A stretch of 53,260 nucleotides of DNA, from positions 1 to 53,260 of the forward strand of contig JANSYQ010000024.1 in assembly GCA_024742305.1 (NCBI GenBank), written 5' to 3'. Position numbers and translations under genes: made by a program. The notes below the pieces were generated by a model. It did not search any database. It was not told the origin of the DNA and was given only the letters and a program-made list of their open reading frames with translations. This DNA comes from a bacterium. Lineage in GTDB: Bacteria > Bacteroidota > Bacteroidia > Flavobacteriales_D > Crocinitomicaceae. Positions 42,434-52,700 of the stretch are shown piece after piece (position 1 is the stretch's first letter; each line of letters starts with the position of its first letter).

Positions 42434-43833
42434 TGGCTGATAAGCAGAGAACGCTCAAAGCTCCTGTAAAACTTGTAGGAGTTGGCTTGCACACAGGGGA
42501 GAAAGTAACCCTCGAAATCGAACCGGCTCCGGCCAATCATGGCTATAAATTCCAACGTGTTGATCTTGACGGACAACCCATCATCAAAGCAGATTGCGAC
42601 CTCGTTGTAGCAACAGACAGAGGTACAACACTAGAAGCGAACGACGCACGTGTGCATACCACAGAGCATGTCTTAGCAGCGTTGTATGGCTGTCAGGTAG
42701 ACAATGCATTGATCAAAGTAGACGGTCCTGAAATCCCCATTATGGATGGAAGTTCATCGTTGTTTGTTGCTGCGCTTGAGTCTGCTGGTTACGAAGATCA
42801 ATCCGAAGATAGAGTCTATCTCGAACTCGAGGAAAATATTCCATGGGAAGATGTAGAGAAAGGAATTGAATTTCTTGCAGTTCCCGATGAAAACTATCGG
42901 CTTACCGTAATGGTCGATTATAAGTCGCCAGTACTGGGAACGCAACACGCAACCATGTATAACATTGGTGAGTTTAAGTCAGAAATTGCCGACTGTCGTA
43001 CTTTTGTGTTCTTGAAAGAATTAGAATTCTTAGCGCAAAACAATCTTATCAAAGGAGGTGATTTGGATAATGCCATCGTTTTGGTAGAGCGCGAAAACGT
43101 AAGTCAAGAAGAAATAGATCGCCTTGCGAAAGTGCTAGGAAAGGAAGATCGAGGCATAAAAATCGAAGGGATGGGCGTTTTAAACAACGTCAAACTAAAA
43201 TTCGAAAACGAGCCCGCACGTCACAAACTATTGGATATCGTTGGAGATTTGGCCCTTGTCGGAAGACCTATCAAAGCGCATATTTTAGGAGCACGCCCTG
43301 GACATTCAGGAAACGTACGCTTTGCGAAAGTCTTGAAAGACTATATGAAGCGCAAAGAAAAGCAAGGACGTAATTTCGACCTTACCAAAGAGCCATTGTA
43401 CAACATTAACGACATCGAGAAGATGTTGCCGCACCGATACCCATTTTTAATGGTCGATAAAATCATGGAAATTCATGACGAATCCATTATCGGTGTGAAA
43501 AACATTACCATGAATGAGCCGATCTTCCAAGGACATTTCCCAAGTAATCCAGTATTTCCGGGAGTGCTTCAAATTGAAGCTATGGCTCAAGTGGGTGGAA
43601 TCTTCGCTTTAAGCAAAGTAGAAGATCCACATTTGTACTCGACATACTTCATGAAAATCGACGGAGTAAAATTCAAGCAAAAAGTATTGCCTGGTGATAC
43701 AGTCGTATTTGAACTAACACTACTTTCACCAATTCGCCGTGGTTTGGTGAACATGGGAGGAGTAGGGTATGTCAACGGAAAGCCCGTGGTTGAAGCGGAA
43801 ATGCTCGCACAGGTCATTAAAGACAAAGAATGA
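42433..43833 (+). CDS. lpxC/fabZ: Bifunctional UDP-3-O-acyl-GlcNAc deacetylase / 3-hydroxyacyl-ACP dehydratase
   Basis: The protein has 466 residues. Residues ~1-310 are LpxC: zinc site in HTTEHVLAAL (His79), the later zinc/base motif RHKLLDIVGDLAL and GHSGNVRFAK. Residues ~320-466 are FabZ: MLPHRYPF (catalytic His334), GHFPSNPVFPGV and QIEAMAQ (Glu382). LpxC commits lipid A synthesis; FabZ dehydrates 3-hydroxyacyl-ACP, which shares the LpxA/LpxD acyl donor pool. This fusion is a known Bacteroidota arrangement. It overlaps lpxD (TAATG) and lpxA (ATGA). Confidence 0.97.
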   Translation: MADKQRTLKAPVKLVGVGLHTGEKVTLEIEPAPANHGYKFQRVDLDGQPIIKADCDLVVATDRGTTLEANDARVHTTEHVLAALYGCQVDNALIKVDGPEIPIMDGSSSLFVAALESAGYEDQSEDRVYLELEENIPWEDVEKGIEFLAVPDENYRLTVMVDYKSPVLGTQHATMYNIGEFKSEIADCRTFVFLKELEFLAQNNLIKGGDLDNAIVLVERENVSQEEIDRLAKVLGKEDRGIKIEGMGVLNNVKLKFENEPARHKLLDIVGDLALVGRPIKAHILGARPGHSGNVRFAKVLKDYMKRKEKQGRNFDLTKEPLYNINDIEKMLPHRYPFLMVDKIMEIHDESIIGVKNITMNEPIFQGHFPSNPVFPGVLQIEAMAQVGGIFALSKVEDPHLYSTYFMKIDGVKFKQKVLPGDTVVFELTLLSPIRRGLVNMGGVGYVNGKPVVEAEMLAQVIKDKE

Positions 43834-44606
43834 TTCATAAACTCGCCAATATTGCAGCCGATGCTAAAATCGGTAACAACGTGACTGTTGAAGCTTTTTC
43901 AACGGTATATGATAATGTAACCATCGGCGAAGGAACCGTCATCCATCCCAATGTTACTATATACTCAGGAACTACCATCGGGAAAAATTGCGAAATATTC
44001 CCTGGGGCTGTGATTGGTGTAAGACCTCAGGACTTGAAATTTCAAGGGGAGGAAACAACCGTTGAAATTGGTGATAATACCGTCATCCGTGAATGCGTAA
44101 CGATCCACCGTGGAACAAAAGATCGATGGAAAACAGTAGTTGGAAGTAATTGTCTGCTTATGACCTACGTTCACGTTGCTCACGATTGCTTTATTGGTGA
44201 CAATGTCATTCTAGCTTCGTATGTCGGACTCTCCGGACACGTAACCATTGAAGATTACGCCATAATGGAGGGAACGGCCGTAGCACAACAATTCGTTAGC
44301 ATCGGTGCTCATTCTTTCATAGGAGGAGGCTCGTTGGTGCGAAAGGATGTACCACCATTTGTAAAAGCCGCACGCGAACCACTTGGTTTTGCGGGTGTGA
44401 ACTCCATCGGACTTCGAAGACGAGGATTTTCAGATGAAAAAGTCAAAGAAATAGAAGATGTTTATCGAATTCTTTACGTGATGAACAATAACATTTCGAA
44501 AGGAGTAGAGGCCGTGAAAGAGCAAGTGAGTGCATCGGGAACACGAGATCAAATCCTAGATTTCATTGCGGCATCCGACAAAGGTATCATCAGAGGAATG
44601 ATCTAA
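43830..44606 (+). CDS. lpxA: UDP-N-acetylglucosamine O-acyltransferase
   Basis: The protein has 258 residues. The left-handed beta-helix of hexapeptide repeats carries the catalytic His in TYVHVAHDCFIGDN, and the C-terminal helical domain runs from FVKAAREPLGFAGVNSIGLRRRGF. It performs the first acylation of lipid A synthesis. It is the third gene of the lpxD-lpxC/fabZ-lpxA operon, with ATGA overlap upstream. Confidence 0.97.
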   Translation: MIHKLANIAADAKIGNNVTVEAFSTVYDNVTIGEGTVIHPNVTIYSGTTIGKNCEIFPGAVIGVRPQDLKFQGEETTVEIGDNTVIRECVTIHRGTKDRWKTVVGSNCLLMTYVHVAHDCFIGDNVILASYVGLSGHVTIEDYAIMEGTAVAQQFVSIGAHSFIGGGSLVRKDVPPFVKAAREPLGFAGVNSIGLRRRGFSDEKVKEIEDVYRILYVMNNNISKGVEAVKEQVSASGTRDQILDFIAASDKGIIRGMI

Positions 44607-44609
44607 GCT

Positions 44610-46046
44610 ATGTTCCATCGTGCACAAGTAATAACCGTTGAAATTACCGACTATGCATTTGGTGGTCGTGGTATAGCAAAAGTTCCCACCGAGAACGGAG
44701 ATTACATCATTTTTGTTGACAATGCCTTTCCAGGACAAACCGTAACGGCTCGAATTGCCAAGAAACGCAAACGCCATGCAGAAGCCAAGTTGATTGAAGT
44801 GGTGAAGCGAGCACCTATCGAAAAGATTTCAGAATTTCAGGAAATCTCAGGAGCGCCGTACATTTTCGTTCCCATTGAAGAGCAGCAGGCGGCAAAGAAA
44901 GCGTCCACTTTGGAAGTCTATCGCCGTATCGGAGGAATCAAAGCCCCGGAATCGGTATTCGATACATTTATCTCATCGCCCGATCAATACTTCTATCGCA
45001 ATAAGATGGAATACAGCTTTTCCTCCATCGAACACGATATAGAAACAAACGAAGAATTGGACGATGCCTTTGCCTTAGGGTTCAAACGACGCGGAACTTG
45101 GTGGAAAGTTGAATCGCTAAACAAGCCAAGTGGCATGTTCGATGAGCAATGGGAGACCTTGCTTCCGGAGCTGCGTGAATTGTTGCAATCCATGGATTTG
45201 CCGGCATGGCATCCACCGCAAAAAACGGGTTTCTTCCGACACATCGTGGTACGTAAGTCCTTTCATCAGGACAAGCTACTGCTGAACTTCGTTACAAGTT
45301 CCTTCAACAAAAAGAAATTTAATACCAAAAAGTTAGTTGACTTCCTTGTTGAGAAGCTAGGAGATCGTTTAGCAGGCGTTCAACATACCATTAACGACAA
45401 TGTGGCAGATCGCGCCAAAATTGAAAATGGCGAATGGAAATTGCTTTACGGTGAGGAGGTAGTTGTAGAGCGATTGCTCGGTCTTGAGTTTGAGATCTCC
45501 ATGGAAAGTTTCTTCCAAACAAATCCGAAAAGCGCAGAACGATTATACAACAAGGCACTGGATTATGTTTTCGAGGAAGAAATTAATGCAAATGACGTAG
45601 TAATGGATCTTTTCTGCGGAACAGGAACCATTGGTCAAATTTTGACTTCAAGAAAATCTGATGTGCGGATCATTGGCGTGGATATCGTGGAAGAAGCGAT
45701 TGAAGATGCCAAGAAGAACGCAAAGCGAAATGGGATTGACGGAGTAGAGTTTTATGCTGCAGATGTCGGGAAGTTTCTACGTGAATACCCCAATTTCAAA
45801 GGAAAAATTAAAACCATCATTCTCGATCCACCACGAGCTGGAATTGCGCCTAAGACGCTTCGAAAAGTAGTGGAGCTGGGAGCTGATAACATCGTTTACA
45901 TCTCCTGTAACCCTTCCACTCAGGCCCGCGATACAGATACGCTCATGCAAGAAGGATACGCGTTAGAAAAACTCTCTTTAGTGGATCAGTTTCCGCATAC
46001 GGGGCACATTGAAGCTATTGCCAAATACAAAAAAATCAAAGCATGA
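44610..46046 (+). CDS. rlmD: RlmD/RumA-type 23S rRNA (uracil-C5)-methyltransferase
   Basis: The protein has 478 residues. The order is TRAM OB-fold (about 5-62, GGRGIAKVPTENGDYIIFV), a linker, a central domain, and a SAM methyltransferase domain (about 300-470) with motif I VMDLFCGTGTIGQIL, motif IV IILDPPRAG, and the catalytic Cys in YISCNPSTQARD. It methylates C5 of a uracil in rRNA. The cysteines that hold a 4Fe-4S cluster in many RlmD proteins are absent after the TRAM domain (SGAPYIFVPIEEQQAAKK). Last part overlaps cinA by ATGA. Confidence 0.9.
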   Translation: MFHRAQVITVEITDYAFGGRGIAKVPTENGDYIIFVDNAFPGQTVTARIAKKRKRHAEAKLIEVVKRAPIEKISEFQEISGAPYIFVPIEEQQAAKKASTLEVYRRIGGIKAPESVFDTFISSPDQYFYRNKMEYSFSSIEHDIETNEELDDAFALGFKRRGTWWKVESLNKPSGMFDEQWETLLPELRELLQSMDLPAWHPPQKTGFFRHIVVRKSFHQDKLLLNFVTSSFNKKKFNTKKLVDFLVEKLGDRLAGVQHTINDNVADRAKIENGEWKLLYGEEVVVERLLGLEFEISMESFFQTNPKSAERLYNKALDYVFEEEINANDVVMDLFCGTGTIGQILTSRKSDVRIIGVDIVEEAIEDAKKNAKRNGIDGVEFYAADVGKFLREYPNFKGKIKTIILDPPRAGIAPKTLRKVVELGADNIVYISCNPSTQARDTDTLMQEGYALEKLSLVDQFPHTGHIEAIAKYKKIKA

Positions 46047-47293
46047 TTGTTGAAGTGATTTCCATCGGTGATGAATTGTTGATTGGGCAAACAGTGAACA
46101 CCAATGCAGCATGGATGGGAACAGCGATGCGAGAGATTGGTGCTGATATGGACTTCGGAACGGTAATTCGTGATGAAGAGAATGACCTTCGTGATGCTTT
46201 CGAAAGAGCGTTGACAAGAGCAGATGTAGTTTTGGTAACCGGAGGATTGGGACCAACGAAAGACGATATCACCAAACACGTTCTGTGTGATTATTTCAAT
46301 ACACAACTCGTAGAGAATAGTGACGTTCTCGAACATGTTCGTGGCTTTTTTGAAGCGAGAGGAAGGAAGATGTTGGATGTAAATATCATGCAGGCACATG
46401 TTCCCGAAAAAGCGACCGTGCTGCATAATGAGTTTGGAACGGCGCCAGGAATGTGGTTCGAAGAGAACGGAAAGATTTTAGTAAGTATGCCGGGAGTTCC
46501 TTATGAAATGAAATATATCATGAGAGAACATGTCATTCCGCGACTTCAAGCGCGCTTCGACCTCGATAAGTTGTATTATCAAACACTTCAAACTCAAGGG
46601 ATCGGTGAATCATACATTGCTGATCGAATAGAGTCGATAGAAAACGAAGTGCGAGAGGCTGGATTTGCCTTGGCGTATTTGCCTTCACCCGGATCAGTGC
46701 GACTTAGAATTGCAAGTCGTGACACAGAGGGTAATCGTAAGGCGATAGCAGGCTTCATTGATCTCATCGCGGCTACCATGCCCAAACATGCATTCGGCAA
46801 GGAGGAAGACACATTGGAAGAAGTGGTTGGAAAACTGCTCCGTGAACGCGAGGAAACCGTTACGACCATTGAAAGTTGTACCGGTGGAGCAGTAGCAGCA
46901 AAAATCACGAGTATTTCCGGAGCCTCAGATTACTTCAATGGTGCACTAATCACCTATTCGAATGAAATGAAAACCCAGTTGGTGGGCGTTGATCCTGCTA
47001 TATTGGATGATCAAAATATTGGAGCGGTTAGCCAACAAACCGTGGAACAAATGGCTGTTGGTGGTCGTGAAAGAATGCAAGCCACGTATGGAGTTGCCTT
47101 GTCGGGTGTTGCAGGCCCCAACGGAGGTACTGATGAAAAACCTGTAGGCACGGTTTGGATCGCTGTGGCTGGACCAAAAGGCGTTTTCTCAAAGAAGTGT
47201 CTCTTCGAAAGTAACCGCGAGCGAAATATCCGTCGTTCGGTCCTAACTGCCTTAAATTTATTGCGCTGCGAAATACTCGGTCTAAACCAATAA
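46043..47293 (+). CDS. cinA: CinA-like protein (nucleotide-binding plus NMN amidase-like domains)
   Basis: The protein has 416 residues. The N-terminal MoCF/COG1058 domain (about 1-170) shows ISIGDELLIGQTVNTNAAW and VTGGLGPTKDDIT. The C-terminal CinA domain (about 255-410) shows the deamidase nucleophile region ESCTGGAVAAKIT and SGVAGPNGGTDEKPVGTVW. Full-length CinA proteins are associated with ADP-ribose pyrophosphatase and NMN deamidase activities, salvaging pyridine nucleotides. The ATG overlaps the rlmD stop (ATGA). Confidence 0.95.
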   Translation: MIVEVISIGDELLIGQTVNTNAAWMGTAMREIGADMDFGTVIRDEENDLRDAFERALTRADVVLVTGGLGPTKDDITKHVLCDYFNTQLVENSDVLEHVRGFFEARGRKMLDVNIMQAHVPEKATVLHNEFGTAPGMWFEENGKILVSMPGVPYEMKYIMREHVIPRLQARFDLDKLYYQTLQTQGIGESYIADRIESIENEVREAGFALAYLPSPGSVRLRIASRDTEGNRKAIAGFIDLIAATMPKHAFGKEEDTLEEVVGKLLREREETVTTIESCTGGAVAAKITSISGASDYFNGALITYSNEMKTQLVGVDPAILDDQNIGAVSQQTVEQMAVGGRERMQATYGVALSGVAGPNGGTDEKPVGTVWIAVAGPKGVFSKKCLFESNRERNIRRSVLTALNLLRCEILGLNQ

Positions 47294-47390
47294 TTCACCG
47301 AAATGAAGGATTGAATCAAAAGTCTTTCATCTTTCCATCTTTACTCTTTTGTCTTTTTCTCCATTTCCCACGAAAAAAGTTTGCAATTCC

Positions 47391-47421
47391 TTGTGACTTT
47401 ATGAATTTATTGGTTTCTTTG
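47391..47421 (+). promoter_or_regulatory. Promoter of the rpmB-rpmG operon
   Basis: TTG (47391-47393), a 20-nt spacer and TTTCTTTG (47414-47421), one mismatch to TAnnTTTG. The leader to the ATG at 47459 is about 30-35 nt. Confidence 0.55.
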
Positions 47422-47458
47422 CACCCGCTTTTTAGTATAAGTATTAAATAACATAGAG

Positions 47459-47695
47459 ATGTCAAGAGTTTGTCAAATCACAGGAAAGTCGGTAATGGTA
47501 GGGAACAACGTGTCTCACTCAAATCGTAAGACGAAGCGTACGTTTCGCCCGAACCTGATCACCAAGAAATTTTACATTCCTGAAGAGGATCAGTACATCA
47601 CCTTGAAGATTTCAACGTCTGCGTTGAGAACTATCAATAAGAAAGGTATTTCTGCATGTGTGAAAGAAGCACGTGCTAAAGGATATATTAAGTAA
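47459..47695 (+). CDS. rpmB: 50S ribosomal protein L28
   Basis: The protein has 78 residues. The family start [20 protein letters not shown] and [11 protein letters not shown] are typical. First gene of an operon with L33, DUF4295 and, further on, ftsY. Confidence 0.97.
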   Translation: MSRVCQITGKSVMVGNNVSHSNRKTKRTFRPNLITKKFYIPEEDQYITLKISTSALRTINKKGISACVKEARAKGYIK

Positions 47696-47749
47696 CATTT
47701 CCTACGTCAGCCTGCAGTGATGCAGCCGTAGTGACAAAAAAGTAAAAAA

Positions 47750-47932
47750 ATGGCGAAGAAAGGAAATAGAATTCAAGTGATTTTGGAGTGTACTGAGCAC
47801 AAAGACTCAGGTATGCCGGGAACATCTCGTTACATTACTACGAAAAATCGTAAGAATACACCGGATCGTTTGGAGATCAAGAAGTTTAATCCAATTTTGA
47901 AGCGTTACACGGTTCATAAAGAAATTAAGTAA
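47750..47932 (+). CDS. rpmG: 50S ribosomal protein L33
   Basis: The protein has 60 residues with the L33 pattern [32 protein letters not shown]. Only one cysteine remains, so this is the zinc-free form without the CxxC pairs of zinc-binding L33. Confidence 0.96.
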   Translation: MAKKGNRIQVILECTEHKDSGMPGTSRYITTKNRKNTPDRLEIKKFNPILKRYTVHKEIK

Positions 47933-47970
47933 TAAAGGACGAAAGTCTTTTGTTTAAAATCTGAATAAAG

Positions 47971-48126
47971 ATGGCAAAGAAAGTAGTAGCATCCCTACAG
48001 AAAGGAGGAGGGAAAGAGCACACGAAAGTGATCAAGATGGTTAAATCCGATAAAACAGGTTCTTACACTTTCAAAGAAGAAGTAGTACACAACGACAAAG
48101 TGAAAGAGTGGTTCGATAAGAACTAA
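47971..48126 (+). CDS. DUF4295 family small basic protein
   Basis: The protein has 51 residues (MAKKVVASLQKGGGKEHTKV ... VHNDKVKEWFDKN). It is lysine-rich and sits directly after rpmG, the conserved place of DUF4295 in Bacteroidota. A ribosome-associated role is likely from position and composition but not proven. Confidence 0.9.
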   Translation: MAKKVVASLQKGGGKEHTKVIKMVKSDKTGSYTFKEEVVHNDKVKEWFDKN

Positions 48127-48150
48127 TGAATGCTCTTTAACCATATATTA

Positions 48151-48179
48151 AAGCTTCTGCCAATGGTGGGAGCTTTTCT
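48151..48179 (+). terminator. Weak terminator after DUF4295
   Basis: AAGCTTCTGCC (48151-48161) pairs with GGTGGGAGCTT (48165-48175) through several GU pairs around AAT, followed by TTTCTT. The many wobbles suggest partial termination, with some read-through to ftsY. Confidence 0.55.
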
Positions 48180-48220
48180 TGTTTAAATTAGAAAAGTGAA
48201 AATTGTCAACAAGCAATCTT

Positions 48221-48275
48221 CAATTCTTCAATTAGAATTTTGAATTTTCAATTTTGAATTTTCAACGTTCAATGT
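48221..48275. repeat. AT-rich TTCAATTTTGAA-type short repeats
   Basis: Runs of CTTCAATTCTTCAATT and TTTTGAATTTTCAA repeated head to tail with inverted character, just before ftsY. Probably slippage-derived; they also act as weak hairpins. Confidence 0.5.
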
Positions 48276-48288
48276 TCATTTGACTCAC

Positions 48289-49242
48289 ATGGCACTATTT
48301 AATTTTTTCTCGAAAGAAAAGAAAGAAAGTCTCGATAAAGGACTGGAAAAAACAAAACAGAGTTTCTTTTCTAAACTGGCAAGAAGCGTTGTCGGTAAAT
48401 CGCGCGTAGACGACGAAGTTCTTGATAACCTGGAGGAAATTCTAATCACTTCTGATGTTGGTGTAGAAACCACGCTTAAAATAATTGAGAAAATTGAAGA
48501 GCGTGTTGCACGAGACAAAGTCTTGAACGTAGATGAATTGAATACAATTCTAAAAGAAGAAATTACCAACTTACTGGAGGAGAACAACAGCGCCGAAAAT
48601 GTCAATTATGAGATCCCAAAACACGACGATGGACCGCACGTTATTATGGTTGTCGGTGTGAACGGAGTAGGGAAAACTACAACTATTGGAAAGTTGGCGC
48701 ATCAGTACAAGCAGGCAGGAAAGAAAGTCGTACTTGGAGCCTCCGATACCTTCCGCGCAGCAGCAGTAGACCAACTTATCATTTGGTCAGAAAGAGTAGG
48801 TGTTCCCATTGTACAGCAAGGTATGGGAGCAGATCCCGCTTCTGTTGCATACGATACCCTAGCCTCCGCAAAGTCTCAAAATGCGGACGTTGTGATTATT
48901 GATACGGCTGGGCGTCTTCATAACAAGGTGAACCTCATGAACGAGTTGAGTAAAATAAAACGTGTTATGGATAAGGTTGTCCCAGGAGCTCCACATGAAG
49001 TCATGTTGGTGCTAGACGGGTCTACTGGACAAAATGCGTACGAACAGGCGCGTCAATTTGCCGCGGCAACAGATATCACATGCCTTACCATTACCAAGTT
49101 AGATGGAACAGCAAAAGGAGGTGTGGTCATAGGTATTTCCGACCAAATGAAAATTCCGGTTAAGTTTATTGGAGTAGGAGAGCAAATGGAAGATCTACAA
49201 ACCTTTCATCGTGCTGAGTTTGTCGACTCATTATTTAGCTAG
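48289..49242 (+). CDS. ftsY: Signal recognition particle receptor FtsY
   Basis: The protein has 317 residues, with a short N-terminal region and no long acidic A domain. The NG GTPase domain shows G1 VVGVNGVGKTTTIGKLA, GASDTFRAAAVDQL (I-box/G2), DTAGR (G3), TKLD (G4) and GVGE (G5). It docks SRP-ribosome complexes at the inner membrane. I chose ATG at 48289 over TTG at 48280. The position after rpmB-rpmG-DUF4295 is conserved in Bacteroidota. Confidence 0.97.
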   Translation: MALFNFFSKEKKESLDKGLEKTKQSFFSKLARSVVGKSRVDDEVLDNLEEILITSDVGVETTLKIIEKIEERVARDKVLNVDELNTILKEEITNLLEENNSAENVNYEIPKHDDGPHVIMVVGVNGVGKTTTIGKLAHQYKQAGKKVVLGASDTFRAAAVDQLIIWSERVGVPIVQQGMGADPASVAYDTLASAKSQNADVVIIDTAGRLHNKVNLMNELSKIKRVMDKVVPGAPHEVMLVLDGSTGQNAYEQARQFAAATDITCLTITKLDGTAKGGVVIGISDQMKIPVKFIGVGEQMEDLQTFHRAEFVDSLFS

Positions 49243-49713
49243 TTAATACCTTAAATCGGTTTACTACAAGAGTACGCTAGCACTGGGTTACGTCCTAGTT
49301 TTCAGAATGTTTTCTCAACTTGTGTGGAAAAAATACCGATCAATACTTGATTGAAATTGGAAAAAATCTCCTAAATTGGGATGAACCAAAAGCTAAAAGA
49401 GTGTGGAATTTACCCTTCAACACTCACTTGAAAACAACTCTAAAATGAAAACTAGAACAGCACCACCATGCCTTGGACTTACGTCCTGTGTGATGAAATT
49501 TTACCTGGCAGAATTCAGGCGGAATGAAACGTATCACAATCGAAAGCGCTAAAAAACGCTCAAAAGCATACTTATTTACATCGACTTTTAAGAAGGGGAA
49601 TTCGCGTTTAATCCGTCGTATACCGCAACTCATCTCACTGCGCACAGTCCGAAGGACGAATTTTAGGAAGAGACGTTTTTTTCCTATCTTAGGCAAGCTA
49701 AACTATCTAAATT
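49243..49713. other. Gene-free stretch of about 470 bp
   Basis: I see no convincing gene, hairpin terminator or repeat here. A 73-codon open frame (49524-49745) is basic and lacks any family pattern. TATCTTAG (49685-49692) could be a weak -7 box for the next gene. Confidence 0.6.
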
Positions 49714-52700
49714 ATGAAACTATTACGCCCAACGGTGATGAATAGCGCAGTCGTGCTATTTGCTTCTCTTTTTTTCTGTTTTGGTGCATTTTCCCAAGTT
49801 CATGACACGCATCCGTCGCATCCAGGACACGAGCGTTGTTCAACGATGGAAATGGATTCAATTCGACATGCGGAAAACCCCGACCTTCAAACCAATGAAG
49901 AGTTTGAAGAATGGTTGGACAAGCTCATTGCCGAAAAGAAAAAATTCCAACAACAAGGATTGATAATCAATGGTGTTTACCAAATTCCAATTGTTGTACA
50001 CGTTGTTCATGACGGTGAGCCTATCGGAACTGGAAGAAACCTATCAGTAGCAGCAATTCAATCCCAAATTGATGTGTTGAACGAAGATTTTCGAAGAATT
50101 CTAGGAACCAACGGATACAACACACATCCTGATGGAGCGGATACAGAAATCGAGTTCTGTTTGGCTAGAAGAAGACCAGACGGTTCTGCGTTTCCAGCAG
50201 GGGAGGACGGTATCAACCGCGTAGATGCGGGGGCTCAAGGTTGGGGAGGTCCAACATTTGGAACTGCGTTCATCAACGGTACAATTAAACCTTTCTTTAC
50301 AGCAACACAGTTCGGAGGATGGGATCCAGCGGTTTACATGAATTTTTGGTCTATTGACTTACAGGGCGGATTGCTTGGGTATGCGCAATTCCCAACAACT
50401 GTTCTTGGCGGTATGGGGTGTAATGCTCAAAACGTAACAACCGATGGAGTAGTAATGGATTACCAAACTATCGGTAAATCTGCTGTTACAGGATTCCCTG
50501 GACCTTTCAATGAAGGTCGTACTGCAACACATGAAGTAGGGCACTGGCTTGGACTTCGTCACATTTGGGGTGATGGTGCTTGTGGTGTAGATGATTTCTG
50601 TTTGGATACGCCTGAGTCGGACGCTGCTAATGGTGGTTGTCCAACAGGACACGTTTCCTGTGGATCTATTGATATGATTGAAAACTATATGGATTACACA
50701 AATGACTTGTGTATGAACATATTTACCAACGATCAAAAAATGCGAATGCGTACGGTTTTGGAAAACAGTCCAATTCGTGCTTCGTTGATCACTTCTGACG
50801 CGTGTATTCCGCCAGCAGTGAGTGATGCGTCCATTACAGGTATTATTGATCCGGATGGAGATAATTGTGCTGGTTCAATCACGCCAACAGTCATACTAAG
50901 AAACAGAGGTGCAACCAACCTCACTTCTGCAACGATTAATTATACATTGAACGGAGTGCCAGCAGGAACATTTAACTGGACAGGAAATATTGCTCCAGGT
51001 GCAGAAAACAACGTGATTCTACCACCATTTACAGCTCCTTTGGGAGTGCATGAGTTTAGAGCGTTTTCAGAGTTGCCAAACGGTGTAATTGATCCCGATC
51101 CAACGTATGATACGACATCCATTGATTTCGCTGTTTCTAACGGGTATCAACCGGATTATACACAAGATTTTGAAACAGGTATTTTCCCTCCTGACGTTCG
51201 TTGGGATGTAGAAAATCCTAATGGCGACTGTTACGAATGGGTAGGACAGGCATGTGTCTCAAGCGCTGGAGTTGCGAACAATGTTGCGGCTCAAATGACC
51301 AACTATCAGAACGGAACCAACCAGGACGAATACTTATACACACCATACTTCATTCTTCCATGTAATGCATCTGCTGCGAATGTAACCTTCGACAAGTCGT
51401 ACCGAAGAAGGTTGAATGGATCAAACGACCGCCTGCGCTTGGAGATGTCGACGGACTGTGGAGCAACATGGGGAACTGTGTTGTACGATGAATCAGGAGC
51501 GACATTGGAAGGACCGAATGCAACCTTGAATGGGTACTTTATTCCAACGGCTGCCTCAGAATGGCAAAACGTGAATGTTGACTTGCTACCATACGTTTCT
51601 GGTACATCTCAATCTGTTCAATTCCGATTCCGTGCGACAAACGCAGGTAACGGAGGTAACTTGTACGTGGATAATTTCAACTTTACGGCAGTTACGCCTG
51701 GAGAAATTGAAGTGGATGTAGCCGGTGTCGATGTACTCGACGGAGGTGTTTACGATTTTGGAGCTGGTCCCGTTGGAGGAACAGTAACAGCAACGTTTAC
51801 AATTTCAAACCCTGGTACGTCAGATTTGATTTTAACAGGTCCAATTAACGTTACAGGCGGACCAGAATTCGTGCTGAATTCAACCTTTGGAACAACGACG
51901 GTACCTGCTGGGGGAACAACAACCTTCAGTATCGACTTTACGGCGAGTGGTGCCGGACCATTTGCGGGAACAGTTACTTTCGGAACGAACGATTGTGACG
52001 AGTCCATTTATGACTTTGTATTAACCGGTTCAGGTGATGTGCAACCGCCAACAGCTGGATTTACTGTTTCACCTTCTGGTATTTGTGAAGGACAAACGGT
52101 TACTTATACAAGTACTTCTACAGGAGCAACCACGTATGCTTGGACATTTACCGGAGGTACTCCAGCAACGGCAACTGGAGTTGGACCACACGTGGTAACA
52201 TACGCGACAGCCGGATCCTACAATGCATCATTAACCGTGACGAATCCTTATGGTTCAGACACAGATACACAAACAAACGCAGTGACCGTAACTCCGGGAA
52301 CAGGGTCAGCTCTTCCAATAGTGGAAGGTTTCGATAGTGGGACATTTGCACCTACTGGATGGTCAGTAGGAAATGGAGGTAATCAAGCTGTAACTTGGGT
52401 ACAGGATCCGAACAACAACGGTACAGCTCCAACACCAGGAAATAGTGCAAGCATTGACTTCTTTAATACAAATACTTCGGGAGACCAAGATTCATTGTTT
52501 GTATTGCCTGCAGATTTCACAGGACTTGTTTCAGCGCAGTTAACTTTCGACAAAGCATACGCGCGATACAATGCAACGTACAATGACAGAATGCAAGTAC
52601 TAGTTTCTACAGATTGTGGAAACACATGGTCAGTTGAATTAGATCAAGCAGGTACGGCTTTGGCAACAGAGCCTGATCAAACAGCAGCATATACCAATCC

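Noticed and set aside
42433-43833. LpxC-FabZ fusion as a novelty
   Set aside because: This fusion is already well known in Bacteroidota.
49524-49745. A 73-codon basic open frame before the M43 protease gene
   Set aside because: No family pattern, no promoter, and it overlaps the start of a certain gene.
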